Of a stretch of DNA of 7,566 nucleotides, positions 1 through 6,594 are shown piece after piece. Position 1 is the first letter of the stretch, and each line of letters starts with the position of its first letter. The notes under the pieces are model-generated. The model saw nothing but the letters and a program-made list of their open reading frames with translations. It made no database searches and was not told the origin of the DNA. Position numbers and translations under genes: made by a program. The stretch comes from Spirochaetales bacterium (lineage in GTDB: Bacteria; Spirochaetota; Spirochaetia; DTKZ01). Location: the NCBI GenBank assembly GCA_031266855.1, contig JAISAF010000405.1:1-7566 (forward strand), in the 5' to 3' direction.

Positions 1-11
1 CGATAAAAGTT

Positions 12-635
12 ATGGAATATCACCGCGGCGCCATAAAAGGCAAAAGTTATAAAAAAGATGAAATATTGTATCATCTGATTGAATTTCATTTTCTGAAAGA
101 ACAGCCCGATAAATTGTTGACATATTTGGAAAGCTTAAGGGACATTGATCCGCAGGGGACAAAACGGGTTTTAACCGAAAGATTCAAGAACACGGACTTT
201 GAAAAAAACAAAATAGAAATTCAAAAATTACAGGAAGAACTCAATGTTACTTTTCCTAAACTATATCTTTCGTGGCTGGAAGCCGCTCTTAAAGATTATT
301 CATATATAGTTACAATCAATAAAAGCAGCGATACTGTTAAGCTTGATAAAGACTTCAAATACCATAAGATATGGCTTGACAGTTTTTCAAGGTTGATTAG
401 AAGAAATGAACAATTTAAAATAAAAGAATATGCCGGTGATTTTCTTATGATTGGGGAAAGCGATGGTTTAGAAGTGGACAAAGGATTTTTTATAAATAGT
501 ATTGATCCAAACGATGAAGCTATTTATTCAAATGTTTTAAGAGAGATAGTGAACAAAACGCCGCTTAGTTCTTCGCCAATGGAAAAGGAAGCGGAAAACA
601 TACAGGAATTTATAGAAAAATATAAGGATAAATAA
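12..635 (+). CDS. SMI1/KNR4 (SUKH)-like protein, probably 5'-truncated by the window edge
   Basis: The 207 residues shown are strongly charged and have no signal peptide or membrane segment, so the protein is probably cytoplasmic. Residues 1-65 look helical and are not recognised. From about residue 68 the pattern fits an SMI1/KNR4 fold: a helix with LQEELNVTFPKLYLSWL (the usual 'LG..LP..Y..FL' entry motif), then GDFLMIGESDG near 141-151 (the usual 'IG..G.G' strand), and a closing EKEAENIQEFIEKYK helix. SUKH proteins are often immunity proteins of polymorphic toxin systems, but no toxin gene is visible here. Only 11 bases precede the ATG; they contain no ribosome binding site and the frame stays open (ATA AAA GTT), so the true start may lie outside. 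The gene is much richer in A+T than the UDP-xylose synthase and GT2 genes, which may point to transfer. Family assignment is by eye and only moderately sure. Confidence 0.6.
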   Translation: MEYHRGAIKGKSYKKDEILYHLIEFHFLKEQPDKLLTYLESLRDIDPQGTKRVLTERFKNTDFEKNKIEIQKLQEELNVTFPKLYLSWLEAALKDYSYIVTINKSSDTVKLDKDFKYHKIWLDSFSRLIRRNEQFKIKEYAGDFLMIGESDGLEVDKGFFINSIDPNDEAIYSNVLREIVNKTPLSSSPMEKEAENIQEFIEKYKDK

Positions 636-729
636 TCAGACTTGTTCGATAACCTTCCGGCGGGTCTATGGAATTTCCCGCAAAATGGCGGCAAATCCCG
701 CCGTTTTTATATAGAAACCGTTCCCGAAG
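636..729 (+). repeat. Structured dispersed repeat, copy A (terminator-like)
   Basis: This stretch matches 3871-3974 in the same orientation. In the last 71 aligned bases 61 are identical by hand count; the left part matches too, apart from an 8-base gap. Its core is an imperfect hairpin, arms 670-681 and 688-699 (10 of 12 pairs), followed by GCCG and five T (704-708). It starts directly after the stop codon of the SMI1-like gene, in the right direction to act as its Rho-independent terminator. Since the second copy sits in a different context, it is better seen as a mobile or dispersed element that happens to serve as a terminator here. Confidence 0.6.
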
Positions 730-760
730 CTGCGGGGTTTCCGAACAGCTCTTATTGAAA

Positions 761-783
761 ACCGCTTCTCTGTTGTAAGCGGT
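761..783 (-). terminator. Weak hairpin terminator candidate for the minus-strand lipoprotein gene
   Basis: ACCGCTT and AAGCGGT form a perfect 7-bp stem around a 9-base loop. Read on the minus strand it lies 32 bases past the stop codon at 816 and the stem runs into a short U tract (GCGGTTTTC). The T run is short, so this is only a candidate. Confidence 0.35.
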
Positions 784-815
784 AAGCAGCATTGAAAATC
801 AGCTTATAAGGGTTA

Positions 816-1958
816 TTAGAAGCGCAGTGTTACCGAACAGCGGATTCCAGTCCCGTCGGTTTCATGAGAAGAACTGCCGGGAATTATATAGGCAAACTCC
901 ATACCCAGCCCTACTCCCCAGTCTGTCTGATAAATAACTTCCGCGCCGCTTATCCAGTTTGCGGCGGAGGCATCCAATTCCTCATAACTATACGCAAGAA
1001 ACATCCTGCCAAAAAAAGGCCGCAGACTGATTTTATTAAACCTGAATTCATTAAAGACCTTTAAGGTAAAATCAGTCCGCCAGGGGTAGTCCTCCCCTTC
1101 CTCCTCATCATCATCAGTGTCGTCGTCATCATCGTCCCATAAGCCGCTGTCTTTCGCCTCATCATCATCGCTGAATATAGAAGCGATGGCAATCACCGCT
1201 CCTATAAATTTTGCAAAACTTTTAGGATGAATGGCCGCGGAACCGCTGAATCCCGGAGCAAGAAAACCAGGAAAGATTGTATGCGTGTAGGCGATTCCAA
1301 GCCCTGTAGTTGTACCCGAAAAGGGCACTGTATAACTTGTAAAGTTCGCAAGAATGAAAAATTCAAAACCTCCCTCTTCCGGGTCTTCGGATTCTTCTGA
1401 TTCTTCGGATGTTTGCGTGTTCCGCGCAAATTCCCGAATAGGAACAGCCTCTCCTGTATATATTTTTTCCCGTATCCACTCATTCCACGCCAGCGGCCTG
1501 ACCTGCCGGGAAAATTCCTCTTCCACTTTCCCGTATTCTTCCACAAACTCAATGGCCGGCCCATTTTCCGCGTCAACCATCAGCCGGATAAGTCCGATAT
1601 TATTCGCCCGTCCGGGAATTACTTCGAATACGCACATACCGGGTATGGGTTTCATGAAACGCCGCGCGGAGATTTCCATAATCTGGTAGAAACCCGCCGG
1701 AGCTATACTTGTATAAAACAAACCATTCGCAATTGACCGGAAAGTATAGATTCTGTTTGTATTAAGATTTTTAACCGAGAGGTGAATCCCGGAGGCATCT
1801 TCCTCCGCGTCGTTATACGCCACCCTTCCCACGATATACACGCTATCATCTTCGTTTCCGCCACGCGGATCCTGCCTCACCCGCGGCGTTCCCGCACAGC
1901 AGCACAGTAGAGCAATGAACGCGATGACAATTCCTGGCTGTATGGAAGACCTGCTCAT
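816..1958 (-). CDS. Predicted envelope lipoprotein with beta-rich C-terminus and acidic linkers
   Basis: Unrecognised protein of 380 residues, predicted to be exported. The N-terminus MSRSSIQPGIVIAFIALLCCCAG is a basic start, a hydrophobic core and a Cys cluster (residues 19-21) that fits a loose spirochaetal lipobox. Residues about 40-130 (VYIVGRVAYND, then LFYTSIAPAGFYQI) look like a small beta domain of the carboxypeptidase-regulatory type. An acidic SEESEESEDPEE run follows near 190, then Gly/aromatic beta-like segments, a D/E-only run near 285-300, and alternating strands ending in CSVTLRF. A terminal Phe is the usual sorting signal of outer-membrane barrels, so surface or outer-membrane location is inferred. 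The start is placed at the second ATG, because AAGGTG lies 7 bases before it. The ATG at 1976, 18 bases further upstream, has no ribosome binding site. The gene is convergent with the SMI1-like gene and appears to be transcribed alone. Confidence 0.75.
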   Translation of the reverse strand: MSRSSIQPGIVIAFIALLCCCAGTPRVRQDPRGGNEDDSVYIVGRVAYNDAEEDASGIHLSVKNLNTNRIYTFRSIANGLFYTSIAPAGFYQIMEISARRFMKPIPGMCVFEVIPGRANNIGLIRLMVDAENGPAIEFVEEYGKVEEEFSRQVRPLAWNEWIREKIYTGEAVPIREFARNTQTSEESEESEDPEEGGFEFFILANFTSYTVPFSGTTTGLGIAYTHTIFPGFLAPGFSGSAAIHPKSFAKFIGAVIAIASIFSDDDEAKDSGLWDDDDDDTDDDEEEGEDYPWRTDFTLKVFNEFRFNKISLRPFFGRMFLAYSYEELDASAANWISGAEVIYQTDWGVGLGMEFAYIIPGSSSHETDGTGIRCSVTLRF

Positions 1959-1965
1959 ACACAGG

Positions 1966-1971
1966 CACCTT
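1966..1971 (-). promoter_or_regulatory. Shine-Dalgarno AAGGTG deciding the lipoprotein start
   Basis: AAGGTG on the minus strand stands 7 bases before the ATG at 1958, normal spacing. It lies inside the short reading frame that would begin at 1976, whose own upstream sequence (TTTCAATAA) has no ribosome binding site. This favours 1958 as the start. Confidence 0.6.
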
Positions 1972-1979
1972 AGCATTTA

Positions 1980-1995
1980 TTGAAACAGGTTTCAA
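1980..1995. promoter_or_regulatory. 16-bp palindrome upstream of the lipoprotein gene (operator candidate)
   Basis: TTGAAAC and GTTTCAA form a perfect 7-bp inverted repeat with a 2-base centre, only 21 bases before the chosen start codon. A possible -10 box (TTATAC on the minus strand) lies about 14 bases further upstream, but I see no convincing -35. The position would suit a repressor site overlapping the transcript start. A chance palindrome is not excluded. Confidence 0.35.
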
Positions 1996-2122
1996 GGATT
2001 TTTGTATAACGGCCAGGACAAAAGCATTTAATTTCCCCGATCAAAAGGTGGCGCCTTTTTCATTTCAGGTAACGAGGCCCGGCGCCCGCAAACCTCATTG
2101 CCGTATAACCGCCGGGCTTTCC
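1996..2122. other. Intergenic, with one two-sided hairpin
   Basis: No gene is visible. At 2043-2060, AAAAGG and CCTTTT form a 6-bp stem around TGGCG, flanked by A on one side and T on the other, so it could end transcription weakly in either direction. The rest carries nothing I can identify and leads into the palindrome-rich repeat region. Confidence 0.4.
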
Positions 2123-2180
2123 GGGGCTGGTCGAAAAATTGCATACGAAATTTTTCTGCTCGCCCATGCGTCCTGACTGG
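2123..2180 (+). repeat. Mosaic hairpin repeat, block 1, copy 1
   Basis: These 58 bases match the reverse complement of 7066-7123 at 51 of 58 positions with no gap. The block opens with GGGGCTGGT, holds a hairpin (arms 2133-2142 and 2147-2156, nine of ten pairs) and ends with CTGCTCGCCCATGCGTCCTG. Outside the hairpin only two positions differ. Inside it, one A-T pair is replaced by C-G in the other copy, so pairing is kept. I see no coding signal. Confidence 0.75.
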
Positions 2181-2600
2181 TGGCAAAATCGCGAAGCGAT
2201 TTTGCGCTGCCGCCCGGCAGCCGGTTGGGGATAAAGACGTGCACAGCGCTACGCGCTGCGCTTGGTGGCAAACCCCGCAATTTTGTCAGAACAAAATTGC
2301 GACCGCCGGGTTGCAGCGCATAATTGCCGTGGGCAATTATGCACCCAGGAAATTGCAAAAGGCAATTTTCTGGCCTGGTTCTGAGCTGCCACTCAAAATT
2401 GCGACCGCATGGTTATTGCAGGTAATTGCCAATGGCAATTATGTGCCCGCGGAATTGCATACGCAATTCCGCGGGCTGGTTCCAAAGTTGCAAGCGTGGA
2501 CGCTTGCAGCTAACACGGCGTAGGCAGAGCCTACGCCGAACGGGGGTTTAAGGCCGTTCATAGCGGTACGTGTACCGCTATGAACGGTGTCAGCCCGTGG
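2181..2600. repeat. Tandem array of perfect short hairpins
   Basis: At least ten separate inverted repeats follow each other. 2183-2205: 10-bp stem, loop GAA. 2244-2258: 6-bp stem. 2277-2300: 10-bp stem, loop CAGA. 2318-2342: 11-bp stem, loop GTG. 2345-2373: 12-bp stem with one G-T pair. 2422-2442: 9-bp stem with one G-T pair. 2446-2475: 13-bp stem, loop ATAC. 2490-2507: 8-bp stem. 2516-2538: 10-bp stem, loop AGA. 2554-2587: 16-bp stem with a 2-base centre. The arms differ from hairpin to hairpin, but many share the AATTGC or GCAATT core. The 15-base word CAAAATTGCGACCGC occurs at 2292-2306 and 2394-2408. Variants of GCTGGT act as linkers. There is no ribosome binding site and no protein-like pattern. 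The array has no counterpart in the inverted copy at 6922-7123. Confidence 0.8.
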
Positions 2601-2708
2601 GGCGCAAGGGATTGCAGCGGAAAGCCCGCAGGATTTGCATTGGCAAATCCGAGGACTTGGAGCGGAAAGCCCGGTTTTTGGCGCTTTGCGTCAAAAATGC
2701 GCCCAAAT
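2601..2708 (+). repeat. Mosaic hairpin repeat, block 2, copy 1
   Basis: These 108 bases align without gaps to the reverse complement of 6922-7029, with 93 of 108 identical by hand count. AGCGGAAAGCCC occurs twice inside (2616-2627 and 2661-2672). Between them is a hairpin with arms GGATTTGC and GCAAATCC around ATTG. In the other copy the arms are GGAAGCGC and GCGCTTCC around the same loop: three base pairs are exchanged and pairing is intact. A second inverted repeat (TTTTTGGCG with CGTCAAAAA, one G-T pair) lies at 2676-2696. The block ends 23 bases before the stop codon of the GT2 gene. Confidence 0.8.
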
Positions 2709-2731
2709 CATATCCCGGAACTCAAAAAAAC

Positions 2732-3847
2732 TCACCGCGGAATATTTATCCCCCCGCGCTTTTTTCCCGGAAATACCAGGAGCCGCCGTACCAGAAAATT
2801 CCCGATAAAGCCCAGTACCGAGGCCCAGAACTTTGCCCGCACGGGATTCCACGCTAAAACAAGAAATCCGCGCGTAAGCCCGTAATCAATGCCCCCCATA
2901 AAGGCAACGCACACTATGTATAAAAATATTTCGCCCGCCGTGTTCCAGCGCGCCTTATGCTGAAACAGTATAAGAATGCAGAGTATATAATTACACAGCG
3001 CGGCAATAACAAAGGCGCCGCCTATAGCATACATAACCGGGACACCCGCGCGCAGCGCGCCGTAAAAGCACATCAGGTTGACCATCATGGAGGCAAACCC
3101 GATAAACAGGTACAAAAGAATCTGCACGGGAAGCGGCGCGCTATGGGCGCTGTAGTGCAGGATACAGTACAGCGCATGAAACCCGTCTTTCCAGCCGATC
3201 TTCTTCCCCTCCTTATATGAACGGGGGTTATACGAAATGGCGCATTCATACACCCGGTAATTGCCCCGGGCGATTCTCGCGGTAACTTCCGGTTCAAAAC
3301 CGAAACGCTCCTCCTTCAGTTCCGGGGCGATGCGCTGAATTACTTCGCGGCGGAATAATTTATAGCAGGTTTCCATATCGCTGATATCAAGGTTTGTAAA
3401 CATATTTGAAATAACTGTAAGCTTTCTGTTCATCCATGTATGCCAGAAATACAGTACCCGGCGCGTATCCGGTTTGAGGTAGCGGGAACCGAAAACAACA
3501 TCCGCCCTGCCGTCAAGAAGAGGCTCCAGCAGTGTGATATATTCCCCGGGGTCATATTCCGAATCGGCGTCCTGGATGCCTATATAGTCGCCTCCCGCGT
3601 GCAGAAGGCCCGTGCGCAGCGCGGCTCCCTTACCGAGATTCTTTTCATGTTTCAGCACACGGATTTCAGGAACCCCGGAAGCGATTTTTTCAAGAACCGC
3701 CAGGCTGCCGTCGGTTGAGGCGTCATCCACCACAATAATTTCCAGCCTGAACATCCGGCCTTCGGTTATGCGCCGTACCCGTGACAGGCAGTCCGCTATT
3801 GTCCGCTCTTCGTTGTAGCAGGGAATAATCAGGGACAGAGTATACAA
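2732..3847 (-). CDS. GT2 polyprenyl-phosphate glycosyltransferase fused to a GtrA-type membrane domain
   Basis: This 371-residue protein has a cytoplasmic GT-A catalytic domain (about 1-215) of the dolichyl-phosphate mannosyltransferase type. It shows SLIIPCYNEE at 5-14, VVDDASTDG at 39-47, the metal/nucleotide motif QDADSEYDP at 92-100 and GFEPEVTARI at 183-192. Four hydrophobic segments follow (about 243-265, 273-296, 303-325, 338-360), ending in FIGNFLVRRLLVF, typical of GtrA. The expected reaction is transfer of a sugar from a nucleotide sugar to polyprenyl phosphate, with the GtrA part perhaps helping flip the product. The start codon is TTG: AAGGAGG lies 8 bases before it and no ATG fits. 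As last gene of the operon it would load the carrier lipid used by the upstream GT-C enzyme. The sugar cannot be read from sequence; xylose is a guess from context. Confidence 0.88.
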   Translation of the reverse strand: MYTLSLIIPCYNEERTIADCLSRVRRITEGRMFRLEIIVVDDASTDGSLAVLEKIASGVPEIRVLKHEKNLGKGAALRTGLLHAGGDYIGIQDADSEYDPGEYITLLEPLLDGRADVVFGSRYLKPDTRRVLYFWHTWMNRKLTVISNMFTNLDISDMETCYKLFRREVIQRIAPELKEERFGFEPEVTARIARGNYRVYECAISYNPRSYKEGKKIGWKDGFHALYCILHYSAHSAPLPVQILLYLFIGFASMMVNLMCFYGALRAGVPVMYAIGGAFVIAALCNYILCILILFQHKARWNTAGEIFLYIVCVAFMGGIDYGLTRGFLVLAWNPVRAKFWASVLGFIGNFLVRRLLVFPGKKRGGINIPR

Positions 3848-3855
3848 CAGAAAGT

Positions 3856-3862
3856 CCTCCTT
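3856..3862 (-). promoter_or_regulatory. Strong Shine-Dalgarno AAGGAGG for the TTG-initiated GT2 gene
   Basis: A full AAGGAGG lies 8 bases before the TTG at 3847. The codons that follow (TAT ACT CTG TCC CTG ATT ATT CCC) give YTLSLIIP, the normal beginning of a GT2 fold. This supports the unusual start codon. Confidence 0.75.
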
Positions 3863-3870
3863 GCACGTTA

Positions 3871-3974
3871 TCAGGCTTGTCCGATAAGCTTTCCGGTTTC
3901 CTCACAAGTCTATGGAATTTGCCGCACTATGGCGGCAAATTCCGCCGTTTTTATAGAAAAACCGTTTCCGAAAC
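3871..3974 (+). repeat. Structured dispersed repeat, copy B
   Basis: This is the second copy of the element at 636-729, 8 bases longer in its left half. The hairpin is perfect here: 12-bp arms at 3914-3925 and 3932-3943 around ACTATG, followed by GCCG and T5 (3948-3952). A further 6-bp inverted repeat, GTTTTT with AAAAAC, lies at 3947-3962. The element fills nearly the whole gap between the GT-C stop codon and the GT2 ribosome binding site. Its T tract is on the plus strand, so it is not a terminator for this minus-strand operon, but the stem would form in the mRNA between the two cistrons and could stabilise or cleave it. It could also stop antisense transcription. Confidence 0.65.
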
Positions 3975-5551
3975 TATTCATTTATGGCCAGGTCAAGTTT
4001 CTGCGCATAAAATCTGGCAACCGGATTATGGTAACTATCAATAAATTTTTGGAATTCAACTTTACCGCTTCCCGCAATATCGTTTGTAAGCGCGTAAACA
4101 AGTATTTCATTACGAATTTTGTAATCATCACCCCAGCTTTTTATACTTTCGATGTTAATCTGTAGCATGAACTGCACGCATAATACGGCGCTTATCGAAG
4201 TAAACAGGAATTTGGGTAGTATCCCGGATTTCATGTATTTCAGGGCATCGGCTACGACAAAAACCATAACCGGATAAAAAGGAATCATTTCCCGTGAGTT
4301 AGGATACCCCCGGCGAAAAATGACATTACTGATAAAGCAAATAGAGATAAAAATAATATATATCAGTCCATAGTCATTTTTATACTTTGTTTTTACCAAA
4401 CCGTATATCAGCGCGCCTATAAACGCGGCAAAGCCCGCGAACATCAGGTATGGCGATTGAGCAAATGAGCCAAAAACAGCGGAAATAATACTTACATAGA
4501 AACTGTCAGCCGACGCCAGCGACTTCCCCGGCCTGCTCATGAGAATAACAAATAAGGCAACCATCAAAAAAATAAAAAGGTAAATAGAATTCGACAACTT
4601 TACTATATTTCTGCGATATTTGAAAGTAATTATTACCAACACGCTAAAGATAGTATAAAGGGCGATTCCGTTTGCGAGTGCCGCAAGGGAACACCAAATC
4701 ATAAAGCAATGGAAAAAGAAGGCGTTATCCGTGTTCTTTTTCCAGTTTTCAAAATAATAGAGTGCGGCAAGTATACACGCCGCGGCCATTCCGTAACCAC
4801 GGGCAAGACCAAAAAATTCATTGAGGTAATAATTCGCAATAAATAAAATGAAAATAAAATACTGGAAATTCGATTTCCTTGCTATGCGATACGCAAAAAT
4901 AATATAAACGCAGTATGAAAGGATACTAGGCAGCCGGATAAAGAATTCATTAAACTTTGTCTGCGTTATAAAGCAAACAAAACGAATCAATAACGAATTA
5001 AGAATATGATTATTCAGGTATTGACTGCGCATAAGCGCTTCCAGGATACCGGGATAAACGAGATCAAAATACGTGGATGCTTCATCATAGGTAATGCCGG
5101 TATTTGCGGCCCGGGATACGCACACCATGAGAACAAAAAAGCCGGTAAAAAAAACAAAAAGATCAAAGGGCCTGTTAAAAATTCTATTTTGCAGGAAAGA
5201 TTTTCCCATATCCAGTAACTGCGCTTTATGTATATCTATAAAACCCGCCTTAGTAAGGAGGAATTTTCCCGGCCCTGTCAGCGCCAGGAAATCAAAAATG
5301 ACAATAAAAAAAATGCCGCCCGCAGCAACAATTTCAAGAATTTCCCGCGCCTCAACGATATGGTGCGGTTTAAGTTTTTGGCTAAAAACATAGCGCTGCG
5401 TCATTTCAATAAACATTTCCCTAACTTGAGGAAATAGCAATGCGGTACATCCCCCCAGCCCCAGAAGCGAGACAAGAAGAATGCCGTACCATATTATCCG
5501 GTTCCGTTTTTTGAGGCCCGCGCTCACTGGTTCGCACCGTTCTCCGTTCAT
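3974..5551 (-). CDS. GT-C superfamily polytopic glycosyltransferase (PMT/ArnT-like)
   Basis: Integral membrane protein of 525 residues with roughly a dozen hydrophobic helices. The typical GT-C signature is present. After the helix at 131-149 comes an outer loop with TYDEA (acidic pair 156-157), then NNHILNSLLIR at 180-190 and FIRLPSIL at 204-211. REMIPFYPVMVF lies near 430. Such enzymes use polyprenyl-phosphate sugars and transfer them to lipid, glycan or protein on the periplasmic face. The first 125 residues carry two extra helices (about 19-39 and 76-95) before the usual first helix, so the protein is N-terminally extended. The ATG overlaps the TGA of the UDP-xylose synthase gene as ATGA, with AGGAG 9 bases upstream, so translation is probably coupled. 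Its base composition is visibly richer in A+T than its neighbours. Donor and acceptor are unknown. Confidence 0.8.
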   Translation of the reverse strand: MNGERCEPVSAGLKKRNRIIWYGILLVSLLGLGGCTALLFPQVREMFIEMTQRYVFSQKLKPHHIVEAREILEIVAAGGIFFIVIFDFLALTGPGKFLLTKAGFIDIHKAQLLDMGKSFLQNRIFNRPFDLFVFFTGFFVLMVCVSRAANTGITYDEASTYFDLVYPGILEALMRSQYLNNHILNSLLIRFVCFITQTKFNEFFIRLPSILSYCVYIIFAYRIARKSNFQYFIFILFIANYYLNEFFGLARGYGMAAACILAALYYFENWKKNTDNAFFFHCFMIWCSLAALANGIALYTIFSVLVIITFKYRRNIVKLSNSIYLFIFLMVALFVILMSRPGKSLASADSFYVSIISAVFGSFAQSPYLMFAGFAAFIGALIYGLVKTKYKNDYGLIYIIFISICFISNVIFRRGYPNSREMIPFYPVMVFVVADALKYMKSGILPKFLFTSISAVLCVQFMLQINIESIKSWGDDYKIRNEILVYALTNDIAGSGKVEFQKFIDSYHNPVARFYAQKLDLAINE

Positions 5552-6507
5552 TGACTTAATCTCCTGAAATACGCAATGGTTTCACGAAGGCCCTCGTCCA
5601 GAGTTACCCTGGGAGTCCAGTTCAGTTCGGATTCCGCAAGAGCTATATCGGGCCGCCGCTGTCTGGGATCGTCCTGCGGCAGGGGGTGAAATACGATTTT
5701 TGACGAACCCCCTGTCAGGGAAAGAATCTTTTCGGCAAGTTCCAGCATCGAAAACTCCCCCGGATTACCGATATTTACCGGCCCGGTAAAAGCAGCGTGC
5801 GAGTGCATCATCAGAAAGATGGCATCGATAAGATCGTCAACATAACAAAACGACCGGGTCTGCCTTCCGTCGCCGTATATCGTTATATCATCGCCCCGCA
5901 GGGCCTGCATAATAAAATTGCTCACAACCCGGCCGTCATTGGGATGCATCCGCGGGCCATAGGTATTGAATATACGCACAACCTTGATCTCTACCCGGTT
6001 TTGCCGGTAGTAGTCAAAAAAAAGTGTTTCGGCGCACCGCTTGCCTTCGTCATAGCACGAGCGGATACCGATGGAATTCACATTGCCCCAATAGGATTCC
6101 ACCTGGGGGTGTACAGAAGGGTCGCCGTATACCTCGCTTGTTGAAGCCTGTAAAATACGGGCCCTGGTACGTTTTGCCAGGCCAAGCATATTGATAGCGC
6201 CGTGTACGCTGGTTTTCGTAGTCTGTACCGGATCATACTGATAATGCGGCGGGCTTGCCGGACAGGCGAAATTGTAGATTTGATCGATTTCGGCATAATA
6301 GGGAAAAGTAACGTCATGGCGGATCAGATCAAAGTAAGGGCTGCCGATGAGGTGGGCGATGTTACGTTTTTGCCCGGTAAAAAAATTATCCAGGCAAATA
6401 ACATCAAATTCTTCTTTAATTAAACGCTCGCACAGGTGGCTGCCCAGGAATCCGGCGCCGCCCGTAACAAGAGCGCGCGGGTTTAGGGAATAGTGCTTGT
6501 TTTTCAT
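5548..6507 (-). CDS. uxs: UDP-glucuronate decarboxylase (UDP-xylose synthase), extended SDR
   Basis: NAD-dependent short-chain dehydrogenase/reductase of 319 residues, expected to turn UDP-glucuronate into UDP-xylose and CO2 in the cytoplasm. The Rossmann motif TGGAGFLGSHL is at 15-25 and LDNFFTG at 39-45. The family signature NFACPASPPHYQYDPVQT is at 79-96, ASTSEVYGDP at 121-130 (Ser124 and Glu125 next to the site), and YDEGKR at 152-157 gives the catalytic Tyr152 and Lys156. RIFNTYGPRM is at 178-187 and GDGRQTRSF at 212-220 with the substrate-binding Arg. The ACPASP and HPNDGRVVSNF stretches favour UXS over plain dTDP-glucose or UDP-glucose relatives. The start is set at the ATG giving MKNKHYSLNPRALVTGG, the normal family length. 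The frame stays open to a TTG at 6594, which would add 29 basic, low-quality residues. The ribosome binding site is weak (AGAG). The stop overlaps the GT-C start. Confidence 0.88.
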   Translation of the reverse strand: MKNKHYSLNPRALVTGGAGFLGSHLCERLIKEEFDVICLDNFFTGQKRNIAHLIGSPYFDLIRHDVTFPYYAEIDQIYNFACPASPPHYQYDPVQTTKTSVHGAINMLGLAKRTRARILQASTSEVYGDPSVHPQVESYWGNVNSIGIRSCYDEGKRCAETLFFDYYRQNRVEIKVVRIFNTYGPRMHPNDGRVVSNFIMQALRGDDITIYGDGRQTRSFCYVDDLIDAIFLMMHSHAAFTGPVNIGNPGEFSMLELAEKILSLTGGSSKIVFHPLPQDDPRQRRPDIALAESELNWTPRVTLDEGLRETIAYFRRLSQ

Positions 6508-6594
6508 GCTGGTTACTCTGGAAACGACCCGGCCTGTACGGCTGGCTGTTTCTCTTTCTTTCCTCCTGTATTTACCTGTAGATTTCCCATACAA

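Noticed and set aside
610..792. 60-codon minus-strand frame in the intergenic repeat
   Set aside because: It lies over the structured repeat and the end of the SMI1-like gene, with no start signal.
2098..2523. 141-codon open frame on the plus strand through the hairpin array
   Set aside because: It runs through ten perfect palindromes, has no ribosome binding site, and has no protein-like hydrophobicity pattern. The palindromes explain the lack of stops.
2554..2587. Recombination site (dif or att) because of the 34-bp palindrome
   Set aside because: The layout lacks the 6-8 base central region and the A+T-rich arms of a XerCD site, and it is one of a series of hairpins.
2181..2600. CRISPR array
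   Set aside because: There is no constant repeat with regular spacers; the palindromes themselves differ and are unevenly spaced. No cas gene is present.
2570..2885. Overlapping plus-strand open frames through block 2 and into the GT2 gene end
   Set aside because: They overlap the convincing GT2-GtrA coding region on the other strand, and block 2 varies between copies by paired changes, not by codon position.
3723..3905. Minus-strand frame extending upstream of the GT2 gene
   Set aside because: It is in another frame over the GT2 N-terminus, which has a strong ribosome binding site and clear family motifs.
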